Assembly (NCBI GenBank): GCA_950106755.1
Contig: OX467092.1
Span: 25,744,582 to 25,808,581, forward strand
DNA from: Climacium dendroides
Taxonomy: Eukaryota > Streptophyta > Bryopsida > Hypnales > Climaciaceae
Length of the DNA: 64,000 bases
Reading direction: 5' to 3'
The number at the start of each line of letters is the position of its first letter. The stretch's first letter is position 1. Below the pieces are notes generated by a model. It did no database searches, was not told the origin of the DNA, and saw nothing but the letters and a program-made list of their open reading frames with translations. This document shows positions 35,300 through 47,940 of the stretch, piece by piece. Both the position numbers and the translations under genes were made by a program.

Positions 35300-35640
35300 T
35301 AGGCAATTATAAAAAATTTAGAAATCACTTTTTAAAGAAATAAAATTTGAAATTGGTTTTCTAGATTTATATATACGTGGAAAGCTTTGAATCATTCCAT
35401 TTTGATTAATGAAATGAAAGTTATGAGGAGTTTTAATTTGCAAGTAGTTATGGAATCTATACTCAAATAAACTTTGAAGTTGTTTATTTCACTTAATTTT
35501 CAATATTTCTGGAAAAAAATAAAAGCATTGGGTGTAGATTGTTTATTACAACATTACAACCATTGGGATTAACATCTTTTGATTCCATCACTAAATTCCA
35601 AAATAATTTAGTATTTTAATCATACTTTACTTCTTTCTAC
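35300..35640 (-). repeat. Dispersed repeat with foldback-arm sequence
   Basis: Matches 13770-14230 in reverse orientation and the inner arm of the 5.1-kb foldback: TCTAGATTTATATATACGTG, GAATCATTCCATTTTGATTA and ATGAGGAGTTTTAATTTG. Confidence 0.75.
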
Positions 35641-35649
35641 TTATTATTT

Positions 35650-37150
35650 TTTTCAAGTGTCAATATGTAGACCGGTTTTTATCATGGAATTCCATTGATA
35701 AATTCCTATAGTTAAGTTCATTTATAGGGAGGTATGGATGCTCTACGATAATTCTAAAAGAGTAATGGATTTATCAATCCTCAAATTATGCACAATTGAG
35801 GGAAATGGGGAATTCCTAACCCAAACAAATACAATAGATAAGACTATTTTTTTATTATATTTAAACCAATGATGGATAACTTACCAATTGATTCCTGAAT
35901 CCATAGCTCTAGCTTTGCTCCCCAATCTCCTAACAATTCCACCACCAGCTCTAGCACATGCTCCAATTGATCTTCCTCCACATCTTCTTAGCATCACCAA
36001 TTGATTCTTTCACAACGTCTTATCACCTATTGCAAAATATACTTTCCACCAACTATTGTTTCCCCTTGACACAGTTTAACTCCGGTTTTACTCCAGTTAG
36101 GCTTTTGACAATATTTCCTTCTATAGCAACTTCCTTCTTGATTTTACACACAAGCTTTAAATAACCCAATCGATTGCAAAATTTACATTTCTTTTTATTT
36201 AATTTAGACAACTCTTGATTTACTATTATATCACTCATTTTCCAATTCTATTGATCTCAGTCTACTAACTCACTCTCCATGTATTTCTAATCACACTATC
36301 TCTATAGATTAATCTCCCAATACATATTATAAAACACTCAATAGCATCATGCTCATGTACCATTGACACATTCCATACAACCAATCCATTTAGTATTGAT
36401 AAAACAATTAAAACCAAATATAGATAGCATTCACAATTAATATTGCAACACAATAGAAAATCATCAATCCCATAACACAACCAAAAATTATGACGCCATA
36501 GATTCAACATTCAAAATTCATCACACGCAAACTAAATACAATTGAACACAACAGACTTCGTTAAATAGTTTCTACATTATATTCTAGTATAAAAAATTAC
36601 AATTGTGCTACACTTCTTCACAGCCTCACTCTGTAATAACTATCGACACAACACAACCAAACACTAACACATTAGAAATTTCACTTTGCTCCACACACTA
36701 AATTATACAAACAAAAACTATAGACCACTTCACTACTGTCGACCTTACCACCGCAAGAGCTTTGGACACCATTCTAGACTGAGCCTTTCCAATTCCTTGA
36801 CAATTGATTTCACCTATTTCACAAGAACAGTTCTAACCGCCACTATAGCTCACATTCCATTCATTCGTTTCTATACATGCATTGATAAGATTCCATAATA
36901 AAGCCTTTGCTAAGTGGTAATAACCAAGTTTTAACATTGCAAATGCACTAGTATGATAGAAAATTGGAAAATTAACAAAATTTAAGCTATTGTGTACTTC
37001 TTCTCTATAGATTCTAATACTACACAATATGAAATATTTTTTTCAAGTATCAATATGAAATATTTGAAATTTTGTATTCCCAACTTATTTCTTCAACAAA
37101 TTATGGAAAGTAACAAGTTTTAAGATCTACACATTTTTATGTAAAATGTT
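35650..37150. other. Intergenic; weak zinc-knuckle-like ORF
   Basis: The minus ORF at 36053-36238 contains CKFCNRLGYLKLVC, spaced like a retroviral-type zinc knuckle but with Leu where His belongs. This could be a dead retrotransposon fragment, but no gag, protease or integrase pieces were found nearby. The rest is AT-rich with nothing recognised. Confidence 0.25.
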
Positions 37151-37400
37151 TGAAAGATGAAATCTAACCATTTAGGAAGAGTTAAAAATATTCAAGCTTT
37201 TTTTAAAAAATTCAAGCAACTTGATCTTGCAATTGGTAAGTTTTTCTTATTCTAAAAATATGTACTCTAACAAGTTAAATAAAGGATATTGTAGTTGAAT
37301 TTGTCAATGAATAAATATAAATGAAGATTTTAGCCTTGTTTTAGATTTGAGTACTTTGAAGTAGTTTTATTTTTGTGGAAACTAATACAGTTCAATCATA
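37150..37400 (+). pseudogene. Dispersed PGG-associated repeat, weak copy
   Basis: GTTGAATTTGTCAATG followed by ATGAAGATTTTAGCCTTG and GTACTTTGAAGTAGTTTT matches the reverse complement of 3.60-3.75 kb. It is more diverged than the 56.7-kb copy. Confidence 0.45.
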
Positions 37401-40400
37401 TTTCAACTTGTACTATATCTAATTAGTGTAAAATTGATAAATTAGTGTCATATACACTATTAGAAAAAATAAGTGTAGGCCTATTGTTCAAAGTAAAAAA
37501 ATAGAGAGAGAGAATAATTTGTCTTTGTCCAAGGCTAAAAATTTGATAAGTAGGTGTTTAAGGTTATTATGCTTATAAGAGAAATAACTCCATAGTTTAT
37601 TTTTAAAATTAATGCTGAGTTTTTTCACTCTAGGTTCTATGCTAAGACCCTAGAACTAGTCAAGTCTAACACTAAAATAATTTTGCTTTTGTTGGGAGGA
37701 AAATTCTACGGCACCTAAAAGAAGACTATGTGTAAACGTGTTGTAATTTTAAATGAGAATTATAATTGGAGTTCATTGAATTGTCTTGTAGGAGTTGGAG
37801 AGCTCTATATGATTTTACTTTTTAGAACAATTAGACCTAACTAACTAAAAAAATGTAAAATTGCATATGCTCAATAAATAAATGTTAGGATAATCAATGG
37901 AGCTATTGACATGGAGATTTTGTACATGTTGAAAGTATAAAATTAGGTGTAATTTCAATACTCTCAATTTGTTGGCTAATTTTTGTTTTTAAGTTTTGTA
38001 AAAATTTATTACAAACAATAATAAAAAAAATGAAATTGATATTTGTTGATAAATTAAAAATCATAGGTTTTGAATTATAAACTATTTGTGTACAATTACA
38101 TTTGCATTTGTTTATATATATGTGTGTAAATATAGTTTGGAATTAATAATTGGAAGGGCCTTCTATAATTGATAATATATTAAATATAGGATGACAATTT
38201 CATATTAAAAACTTGCATTGGATTTGTATTGCAAATGTCTAAATATGAATAATTAAAAAATAAATTTGAGAAACTCATTTTTTATCTCACTTTTTGAATG
38301 CTTTTTTATTCCTGTTTTGACTTCATATACTTACAATTTTTTATGTTTAGAATACTAGTAAAAATGTATTTTTGGTGATCCACATAGATGAAGTCTTTTC
38401 TAACTAGTGCAAAAACCAAGGAAATTTTGGAATGGTAGAAAAATTTATCTCTTACAAATTAAAATGCTCTTTGCATACTCCATATTGTCTAAAAGTAGTA
38501 GTCTTTGGATAGCTTAGGCATTGAAACAATTTTGGACTGTTGAAAAGGTCCTTCCAAATTACCTTGAATCTTTAAAGAAATCTAACTTTGAACTAGTGTT
38601 AAACTTTGTAATGAAACTTCATTAGTGAACTAGTCATGAACTTTGATAGGTGTCTTTGATTGTAGTCACCTTGACAACACTCAACTTTAAAGTGAAACTT
38701 GACTATTGAAGTAATGGTAGTCATGAATTTTGATAAGAATTTTTAATTTCAATTACCTTGACAATACTCATTATCAAGACCTTTAATATGGGTATTAAAA
38801 ATCAACATCTTATTGAATATTTAGTAGGTTTGACTCTACACCCAAATGTTGATTAAATTTCTTCTTGGAAAACTCGAGCCATTAATCTCAAAGTGGAAAA
38901 GTTTGGCCCCCCCTCCCTTGTTGTTGATCTTCATATAGATACTTATATGATACAATAATAGAATATAGAAGGAAGTATAAAAAAAATATGGAAGTCATCC
39001 AAAAATATACATGGAATACATACAAAATCATGCAAAATATGGGTACAAATTCATATGGATACAAAATACACATTGCAACTCCATAAATTCCATATTGAAT
39101 GCAATCCCAATTGCTTCTTGAAAAATACAAATGTGGAGGTGGAGGGGGGTTGCTTTAACATGCATAGATAATGAATTGCTCATTAATTCAAACAATAATT
39201 TATTTTGAGCTTGTTGTGATAGTTTATCACAATGACCATCATTATATTTAGGCGCATTTGATGATGAGAAGTATGGGACTTCATTAGCTAAAGCAATTGA
39301 TTTATCCACCCATCAAGTTATGTAATCACCATTGGTAATTCTTGAATGTTGTAAATAGTATTGCCTTAGTTGTAGATACAATCACTCTCAAAGAGCCTTT
39401 TGAATCTCCTAAATTTTTTTTAATGATTATGCATTGCCTACTTTACCATTTTTTAATTGAGATGATAGTTTCAAAATATTTTATACATAAAACTTCATCA
39501 AATAGGTTTTTAAGAATAAATTAGTTAATAAAATTGGCTTTTAGTGTGTAAGTTTCAATAACTTTTAAGTAGGAAAGTAGCAAATTGGCAACATATCATT
39601 CTAACTCCTAAAGACAAGTGACTCATTGTTGAATAACTCTTTGGCTAGGGCTCATGGAAAAAATCAATAATGTATTTACCAAAAAAATAAACCAAATATC
39701 TACTTAATCAGAAAATTGAATTTTGTTTGGTAGTTTCTAATTTTTTAAATATATAGAATATATAGAATTTAATTTTTCATATTTTACAAGGATGAAGGGG
39801 TTTTGTTGATTTTACATGAAAATATGCCAAAATGACATAAATTGGGCACTTGATGCATGCAACAACAATTAAGCATTTTTTTCATTCATATTCAAAATTA
39901 AATTCAATTTCTTGGTAACAAAGCTATAATCAATAGGTTTACTTTATTTTGAATTTGAAAAAATGATAATAAATTAGTTTTTGCCAAATGGATCAAGTGC
40001 TCAACTTATGTTGTTTCAATTTGTTTTTTATTAAGACACAATACAACTCTCTTCATCTAATATGTAAAACATGTAAAAAAATAATTTTTTTATAGCCTTC
40101 CAAATTTGAGACATAAGTAGCAATAATGACTATATTTCTTCAAGTTTGTAAGGAAGAACCACCTATTCCAGACCAAGGAGCCATATTGAACATGTAGGGG
40201 GGCAACTATTTCTAACCAAGGGTGGAATAGATTTACAACCTTAGCATGAAATGTGGTTTTTTCCTCATCTTCAAGGTTGGGACTAATAAAGTGATGACAC
40301 ATGTCCCTAATTGTTATAATGTGTGCGGGAAGTACTAATTGGATTGGAATTGAAAAATTGTAGACATTGGCTATGGGTTGAAAACACTTTTGGGCTTCTA

Positions 40401-40920
40401 AAACTCATAGTGCTTCATACTACTCTTCATTTGTCCTAAAACCGCTTAAATGATTGAGTATGGGTGGTTCTTCTTTTTGCACAAGACACTTTTCATCAAA
40501 TTTCCACAAACTTCTAGACCCCCCCCCAAAAAAAAATATCTTGAATCTCATCTGGCCATATCGACATTTTTTTTATGTCAAATTGAATTTTCTAATCCCA
40601 ATTTAAAGCCTCAAGAATAAACATTATTCTTCCTTTGCTTTTGCATCTTCTTTGGGTATGTTTTGTACATGGTGTAAAAATTGATGAATTTGAGGCTTGT
40701 TTTTTTTTCATTTTTTTATACAAAGCCAAAGTGGCAATATAAAATGTTATGGTAGTACTCCAAATTTCAGCATTCAACCACATATTGGATAGAAAATATC
40801 ACATATGTACATATCACATGTACATGATTCTATTTTCATCCACAATCTAGCGATTTCATCCAAGTTTTTTTTAATAAATCAAAGTTTTCTAGTAAAAAAA
40901 ATTCATGAGTTTGCCAAATT
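37400..40920. other. Long AT-rich gene-free stretch
   Basis: No gene, hairpin element or repeat with definable ends was recognised. Open frames at 38888-39130, 39028-39309, 40090-40302 and 40592-40783 (minus) are short. The one at 40090-40302 (..CHHFISPNLEDEEKTTFH..) looks mildly coding-like but matches nothing I know. (GA)n runs at 37503. Confidence 0.35.
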
Positions 40921-41727
40921 AATTGATTTTTTTTCTACTGCAATCTGGCTCTAGGAAGCCAAAATAAAAAGCCCTGAGTCTGAGAATCTGAGATACACCT
41001 TTGCACTGCATTCCCTTTTAATAATAAGTACTCCAAACACACATGCCGACATCTCCAGTGGCTGCACTTTCAATTTTCCTGCCACACAGGATTTCTTCAA
41101 CCCACGGCATGTGCTGTGGACCTTATCCTCACATGAGGCAGGACCACCGCTGGGCTTGCAGCTTCCGGCGTTCACAGGTTACGACAGGTTTCTGGGCAAT
41201 AAATTTCGGCGTCATTCAACGCTACGGTAACTCACACGCAATAATGAGACCATTGACTGAGCTAATTTAGCACCGTTTGGATCAGGTTTGAACGCCTGCG
41301 GCGGTATTTGAACTTCGAATTTTTAAAAGGAAAAAAAAAATCAAAGAAGGTAGAAGCATCTACCGTTCTGCCGAAGTCGGGAGTTTGACACGGAGTGTAG
41401 GTGGATTTCTGCCACCTGTGTGGTTCGATAGGCACCGCTTACGCCATTGATGCTTGGAGTGATGAGCGCTAACTTAGCTGATGATGAGTGGTATCTTCAT
41501 TGGTGTGCAAACACTGGAAAGCCCTCAGTGAGGGAGAGATGGGCGTGATTGATTCTGGAAAAAATAATGATGTTTAGCCTGTGCATGATGAGAGCGAGGG
41601 GTTCCAAATTTGACTACTTCTGAGACCAGCACAAATTGACAATTGGTCTCCACAGGGAGGCTGACATGATCTCATGCAGATAAAGTTGTGGATGGAATGG
41701 AAAAGTAATAAGAGGACTGGTCTTCAC

Positions 41728-41988
41728 TTACTTGGGGTAAACTTCCAAATGAGTGCCGCAATCGCTCGGTCCTAATTTCTTGGCACATCTTTCCAGTAAT
41801 TTCAACAGCTCTTGGCATTGTCTATGAAGAGAGCAAGATGATTCCTTGCCATGATTCAACCTAGAAGAAGAAAAAATCCAGTCTCTCGCTATCCGAGGCC
41901 AATCTGTTTGTTCAGGGTTCCACACCAAAGTCCATTGAACAGTGGGACGCAGGAACAACGTATCTCCTTCAGAAGGTAGACAAGGCAC
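41728..41988 (-). other. Orphan coding-like exon
   Basis: An open minus frame of 86 codons has balanced composition, including QWTLVWNPEQTDWPRIARD and LHRQCQELLKLLERCAKKLG. It ends at a perfect donor CCCCAA/GTAAGTG at about 41726. Upstream, AAATAG/AGTGCC at about 41989 is a weak acceptor. The surrounding 40.95-42.4 kb is less AT-rich than the flanks. I do not recognise the family and could not find partner exons. It may be part of an unrecognised gene downstream of the plastid membrane protein gene, or a gene fragment. Confidence 0.35.
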
Positions 41989-41989
41989 T

Positions 41990-42783
41990 CTATTTCAGTC
42001 CTACACGATGCACGGACTCAACGCAATAATGCACTGTAGGTGGAGAGTTTGCAAATGTGGGTGGCAGCAAATATCTTCCAGTAGCAATATTAGTATTTGT
42101 GAAGAAAATCTAGGAAAACAAAAATACTTCTGTAACAGAGAGTGACAACGAAAGACAGATGCGATTTATTGGATATGCCAAAAGCGTTTCGGGCAAATTC
42201 GGACATCTCTGACTGCTTGAAGCATTCAGTTCTCATATATGGAGACGGTTGAGCATACAGGACACATACAACATCCCAAGTCAAACTGAGGCCTCACTTC
42301 AAACCCAGGACTGATTGCACCATTCCAAAATTTGATAAACGTACAAGCCACAAGTGCACCTTCAATGAAACCTGAAATGAATGCGTACTAACGACAAGAC
42401 CACAACGTTGAGAAATCAATTTTTGGTGATTGTAACTATACACACATTAAATTTTTCTTTGGCATACCAAGGCATAGACCAAGCAAATTCGCACAGTCAA
42501 GTCGCTGTATCCTTCTGGTATATTCCAAGTGAGATGTCTATTGCATTCTCCCACCTGTAACACAGCGACAGCTCAACATTGAGGTGCAATCGACAGGGGT
42601 GATCACGATCAAACACAATATGCTCGACCAGAACATAGATTGGTACCTACCTAGAAGACCCCGGTACTTGAACAAATGGAAACACTAAGAAACCTTTCGG
42701 AAGAAAAATAACTTACATCGTAGTTTGAAACTGGCTGCGTTCACCACGAATCAAATGATTTCCAAATAAATCGATCATTATCT
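41990..42783 (-). other. 3' flank of the plastid membrane protein gene
   Basis: The sequence after the stop codon at 42784 shows no conserved frame. It probably contains the 3' untranslated region. The minus ORF at 42090-42284 is not supported. Confidence 0.35.
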
Positions 42784-44280
42784 CTATTGCTCAGAGTCGT
42801 TCGCCTTGTTGTCACCGCCTCCAAGCCATTCCAGCTGAAATACCAAAGCCAATACGTAACGAATAAGAAAAAAAATGACGAAACAAATCAACTGGGTGTA
42901 CATTATGTGATAAGCTTTTAAATTGCCAAGTCTTCCACATGGTGTTTCAACCCACATCTTCAGTCAGGCCACAATAATCCGTAAAGGACCAATTGATTCG
43001 TGGTTAGAAAGTGACCAATTCAATTGATGAAAACAGTGAAAAATATAATTCCAATGGGACCAGCTTTTCTATCACCAGAACGTCGCATGTGTTGGTCAAA
43101 AAAGGAATAAACGTGGACAAAAGACAGTCTTCATATGACCTGCTTAAAAGTTCTAAAAAGCCAGGAAGCCCAGGTTGGTCCCCTTGGTTAAAATCTGTAC
43201 CTTCCAGGCATACATGGCGAAGAAGGCGATGACGTCCGCCGACCAGACTGCGGCAAAAGACTTCCATAACAAGGGTAAAGTAACATTAATCAAAGGAACG
43301 ACCAGAAACAGGTAGTTCAGAGCCTCCTTCTCCTTGGCTGGACAGTCACGAGCCCTCAGAGACGGAATTGCTGCATCGACAAAAGCTCCGTTAGCTACAC
43401 ATACACATTAGGCTGCTCCTTTTGTCATCAGAACTCCCGCAAATTCTCAGGAACCAATGTAGTGAAGTTTCAGCACTTACTGAACATCCACACAGACCAC
43501 ATGCCCATGAGGCGCCAAATGTCCGGATGGTCAGAAGGGAAGAGCAAGTTGAAGGACAGGATTCCGCCTACAAGCATACTAATGTACGCTTGGGATTCGA
43601 AGATCGAGTAGAGCGTAGTGCCAGGCTGGGCGGGGTTTTTGTTCTTAGCAGTAGAAGATCGAGGTGCAAATGTCGCTGCAGTTTTCCTCACCACCTGCGA
43701 AATTCACAGGACCTTGTATCCATCATTCTTCTTTAGGCTAACATCGCCAGATTTGGACATACTTTGTCGTCATGCTACGAAACTCGAGGAAATTTAAGGA
43801 AGAACGTCTGATTAGTTAAACAGATTCCATTAAAATAAAAAAACCGTAAATCGTCAGAAACTATATTGAAGCTTTTAAAACAACAATACTATTATTCAAA
43901 ATTCGCCAGAGCTGGTAGCCGGTAGCCCTCAACCAAATTCCTGAAGCCGCCACAAAGAAAACTGCAAAACACAAACCCTAGATGCATTTTCGCGAATTGG
44001 CAGCTTTGGCCCCTGCGGAATTTTATACCTTGCTGATGTCTTTCTCGAGGTCCACCTTTATCACGGCTTTCTCAGCTTCCTCCGCCGCAGTTTCCGCCTC
44101 CGGCTTCACGCTCGCTATCAAATTCAAGCCTCGCAACTTCTCCAAAGCCCCCCCACGAAACCCAAAGCCCACACTCGGAAGCTTGGTCCTGTCGAAGAAT
44201 CCTGTGCGGGAAGCGCGACCGAGAACGCAAGATGGCTTCGGTATCCGCACCAGCCAGAGGCTCGCGCAATTGGTCGCCAT
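42784..44280 (-). CDS. Predicted chloroplast multi-pass membrane protein
   Basis: Four exons: 44280-44029, 43694-43481, 43370-43201 and 42834-42784, joining in frame (0, 1 and 0 phase) to 228 residues. Residues 1-60 are basic and rich in Ser, Arg and Gly without acids until about 61, as in a chloroplast transit peptide. Hydrophobic spans lie near 120-137 (AYISMLVGGILSFNLLF), 145-158, 172-190 (YLFLVVPLINVTLPLLW) and 191-210. Conserved-looking strings are PGTTLYSIFE, PDIWRLMGMWSVWMF, IPSLRARDCPAKEKEALNY and SADVIAFFAMYAWK. I recall similar proteins in plants and algae annotated as uncharacterised chloroplast proteins, so no function is assigned. The duplicated 5' segment lies directly upstream. 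Confidence 0.85.
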
Positions 44281-44364
44281 CGCCAGAGAAGTCTCCACGA
44301 CGAGCTGCTCCCTTCCGATTTTCCCCGAGAAGCAGCAAATGCGACTGCAACGCCGCTCGCACAC

Positions 44365-44640
44365 AGACACACACCCCTTTGAGTCCGTCACGACGAAGAA
44401 AACAGACAGCTTCACCTCACAGCCCGTCACCAAGAAACTAACCAGAAATTGTAGTGCAAGAACGAAACATGACCACCCAAGCAATCATCCGAACCCCAAA
44501 ACGTCGAATTCGAGTACGAGTAGGGAAGATGCGGATCCACGAACCTCTCGGAGAATATTTACAACATGGACACGAAGACGACGACGACGCTGATGGCGAT
44601 GGCGATGGCGATGGCGCTCCCACTCCTCGTGGCTTAGCAG
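44365..44640. repeat. Segment duplicated at 30190-30420, with GATGGC run
   Basis: See the partner at 30190. Here the copy lies immediately upstream of the plastid membrane protein start codon, so it should include promoter or leader. It ends in GACGACGACGAC and four GATGGC units (about 44594-44617). Minus-strand frames in the two copies both read RGSWI.IFP.RTRIRR, but overlapping frames on both strands are conserved equally, so this is not evidence of a peptide. Confidence 0.85.
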
Positions 44641-44869
44641 AGGCCCTCTGGACGTACAGTAGTTCGAAAAAAATCAGATAATGTTGATATCCAACAAAGA
44701 TAGATTTTAAATTTCATAAGAAATAACTTGAAATAATGATTTCACCTGTTTTTAGAATTTTAGAATGATGGGCTCCTTGTAGCATAACATTGTTAATCAA
44801 GCCTACATCCTCCCATTTAACCTTAAGAAAATTTGGGTGTTTGAAGGTAAAAAAATCTCAAATGTCACT

Positions 44870-45212
44870 ACACTAATGATGATAAATAGTGTTGGCAACA
44901 CTAATCATGAAGCATAACACTAATTGTCAACAATCTAGTTAATGTTACCAACACTAAATGTCAACATAGACACTATTTGTCAACTATTGGGTATATATTT
45001 TTTTACAAGTTTACATTTAGTGTTACCTAACTATTTCATCAAAATGCAAAAAAAAACATATGAACCCAAGAAACCTATTACATGCTCAAAAAAATTATTG
45101 CTCGTAAAAGTGAACACAACACTAAATGCCAACTAATTGAAGTTTTGAGTGACCAGGGTAAAAATCAAGATAACACTAATTACAACATAACACTATTTAT
45201 CATCACTAGTGT
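44870..45212. mobile_element. 343-bp MITE, TIR ACACTAATGATGATAAATAG
   Basis: The left end reads ACACTAATGATGATAAATAG then TGTT; the reverse complement of the right end is the same with one mismatch. ACT flanks both sides (44867-44869 and 45213-45215), a 3-bp target duplication. The interior holds many CACTAA and TGTCAAC repeats. The plus ORF at 44942-45136 lies within it and is not coding. A 3-bp duplication and a CACTA-containing end are compatible with CACTA or PIF/Harbinger derivation; which is not decided. Confidence 0.85.
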
Positions 45213-45219
45213 ACTATAT

Positions 45220-46620
45220 AAATAAGTTTTTTTTAGCAAAATTTTGTAATTGTTTTGAATTTGAATTTCTAATTCTACATTATTTTGTGAAGAAAATAAA
45301 ATTTTAGTCAATCCTGCTACTTTTCTCTTCTTTTTTAACAACTTTAGCATCCAATATTATTAACAATCACTGAAAATTTTCATTTTAGGGTCTTTTTTTT
45401 CTAATTGCAAAAAAAAAATGAAAGAATCATGGTAATTTTGTTCAAACAAAGAAGTGAAAGGCTTGTGCTCTTTGTTGTAAACAGTTCTTTCTATAACAAT
45501 TACTCTAAACCTTCCTCACTTTAGGTCATTATCATCCACTTTTTTCCACCCTACAACTACATACTCTTGTATATACTCCGATCAAAATACATGCAATTAA
45601 TTCCCACTTCACAATAATTGGTCCTTTGCACTATAAAACTTAACCACTTTCATTCAATGTGGTAACAAGTAAATAATATCTTTTGCTTCCTAAAATGATC
45701 ATTCTAAACTTGAACCTCTACATAGGCTTGAATCTTTGGCTACTTTATTCATTCCCATTGCCGTAGCTCTTGTAACTACCACCAATCTCTTTTCTCCCAC
45801 ATTACAATGTTCAAACAAAAGATCATTTTGTAGTCAAATTAAAGGGAACTAAAGATCATTTTAGGATAGAGGAAGTACATCCTACCACTTCCTTTGCAAT
45901 GCCATGTATACGTACAATGACATCTCTTTGCTCATAGAGCGTCCTCAATTTTTTTCATCCTCTACAATTTTACTTTTACTACAACAAGAATGAAGACTTA
46001 ACTACCAAAGTCAACATTAATTAATTTATTTATAAACAATCATATCTTACACAAACATATTTTCCCTAGCAACAAAATCTTATCACCTGTTCTTCATATG
46101 GGTTAGTGGAGGTCTTCTTATTCAAAGCATGTCGGTGGAACTTCAACATCCCCTATCAAACTTTTATTTTCTCCATAACCACATCAATCAAAAAACTTTG
46201 TGCATGAATCCTTAAACAACATGCATCCAATAGTACCATACTACTATTGGTCACTATCGGAGGCACGATTTGGAATCTCATCTTACACATCCTAAATTCT
46301 TGAAATTGCATTCACTAAACAAAAAACAAAAATGTGTAGTTTTGGAATTGATAGAATGGTAGATAACAAAATCACAATTGATTTTGTTATTTTCTATTGT
46401 GGATTTTTTTTACCAACTTTTGTTATAGTAACTCCACTTTTCCATTTGGTAGATTTTTGTCTCTTATAGAATTTTGACACATAGTCTCAAAGGCATTGCT
46501 TGCTATATTGTAGTTACAAGTAAGAAATCATCTTTCATGTTGTTGGTAACATAAGTATTTCCCAAATGATTAAGTACATTGATAGGTGGGACAATGCCAC
46601 TATCGACAAAGACCATGACA
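45220..46620. other. AT-rich intergenic stretch
   Basis: Nothing recognised; no long ORF, no repeat with clear ends. Confidence 0.4.
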
Positions 46621-46624
46621 ATGT

Positions 46625-46859
46625 CACTATAAGAAATTCATGTTTTATGTGACATTTTATAATTTTAGGTGTTGTCTTACATAACAACTTGTGTTTTTAT
46701 GTCATTAATAACATCCACTAAAGTTATGTCAATAATAACGTTCAATGTAACACCTAAATGTTACATTGGACATTATTATTGACATAAAAATATAAGTTGT
46801 TCTATAGGACGTCATCTAAAATTATAAAACGTCACATAAAACACAGGTTTCTTATAGTG
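46625..46859. mobile_element. 235-bp foldback MITE with CACTATAAGAAA ends
   Basis: The left end CACTATAAGAAA and the reverse complement of the right end CACTATAAGAAA are identical. The arms stay complementary for about 110 bp (TGTTTTATGTGAC, TTTTATAATTTTAG), so nearly the whole element folds on itself. ATGT flanks both sides (46621-46624 and 46860-46863). The end resembles the CACTACAAGAAA terminus of plant CACTA (En/Spm) elements, which normally make 3-bp duplications. Confidence 0.88.
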
Positions 46860-46869
46860 ATGTGATAAC

Positions 46870-47940
46870 GTCATCACTAAAAGCAATGCCACTAATGGAA
46901 TTGTCTATTCTATCATGAATCTAGTCTATGAACTCGGGGAATTTGCAAAGGTCTCCTCTACCTTTGAGGAATATTTTGCATCTACGCATTTTGATTAGCC
47001 ACGAATCCGTGCAATTCAATCTTGTATTCCTTGCAATCGATGCTCGGAGGTGCACTCCCCCTTTATCGATGTTAGTGTGTGAACAAAACTTTGGACCCCC
47101 TATATACTTTTTGAATTTTAAATAAAATTAAATGAAAGAAATATGAATAGATTTTCCTACTTTAAAAGTTTATCTTTTGAATTATCAATATTTTTATTTA
47201 TTAATAATAATTAGTTACAAATTTTTGAAATAAAAAGATACACTATAGAACTGAAAAAATAACTTTTATACCCCTATTTTATATAAGAAAAAATTGTTTA
47301 AAAAATGAACGAAAATTCCCTAAAAATAACTCTCTATTGAAAGCTCATTTTGAGTTGAATATTGATGCAATGGTCATCTAAATGTGTTCTCTAAAAATAT
47401 TTAAGTTAAAAAAAACATGCCATTTTAGTACATTTTTAACCTCTTTTAGAAATCATTTCATATTTTATTTGAGTTTGAAATTTTGGAAGTAGAATCCTGT
47501 AGTCATTAGTAAACAATGCTCAAAATTTGAAGTTAAAATTATAATTCATTAGAAACCACTTGTTTGCATGTGGTTTATTGTATTAGAACTAAATGCACCC
47601 CCCGGGAATCAATGACAATTGATTCTATTAAAATTCCACCTACAACTAATCAAAAGTAACCAAAAACAAGACATTCATGTCAAGTTGTTTAGGATTTTTC
47701 AATATCAACAAGTATATATTTAAACTTCTAAAAAACAAACCAAATTAGAAATTGAAAGTCATTCTTGCAAATTGACATTATTTATTGTAAAAATAGAAGT
47801 CTATACTACCAAATCAAGATATGTAGTAACAATTACAACTAAAAATGGGGACTTACAATCTATATATTGCAAGGCACTCTACTATCATTTGTATATACTC
47901 ATGTATCCTCCTTTGAAACTCTTGTGACATCACTCTTCTC
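46870..47940. other. AT-rich intergenic stretch
   Basis: The plus ORF at 46928-47125 has no recognised domain. Otherwise nothing is supported. Confidence 0.35.

Noticed and set aside
36053..36238. Copia-type gag zinc knuckle
   Set aside because: CKFCNRLGYLKLVC lacks the histidine and no other retrotransposon domains are nearby.
41370..41450. tRNA-like stretch with GGTTCGATA
   Set aside because: The T-arm does not pair and no acceptor stem or anticodon arm can be drawn. No tRNA or rRNA gene was found in the window.
44438..44623. Conserved peptide (RGSWI.IFP.RTRIRR) shared with 30236-30568
   Set aside because: The DNA itself is duplicated, so all frames on both strands look conserved; there is no sign of codon-specific constraint.
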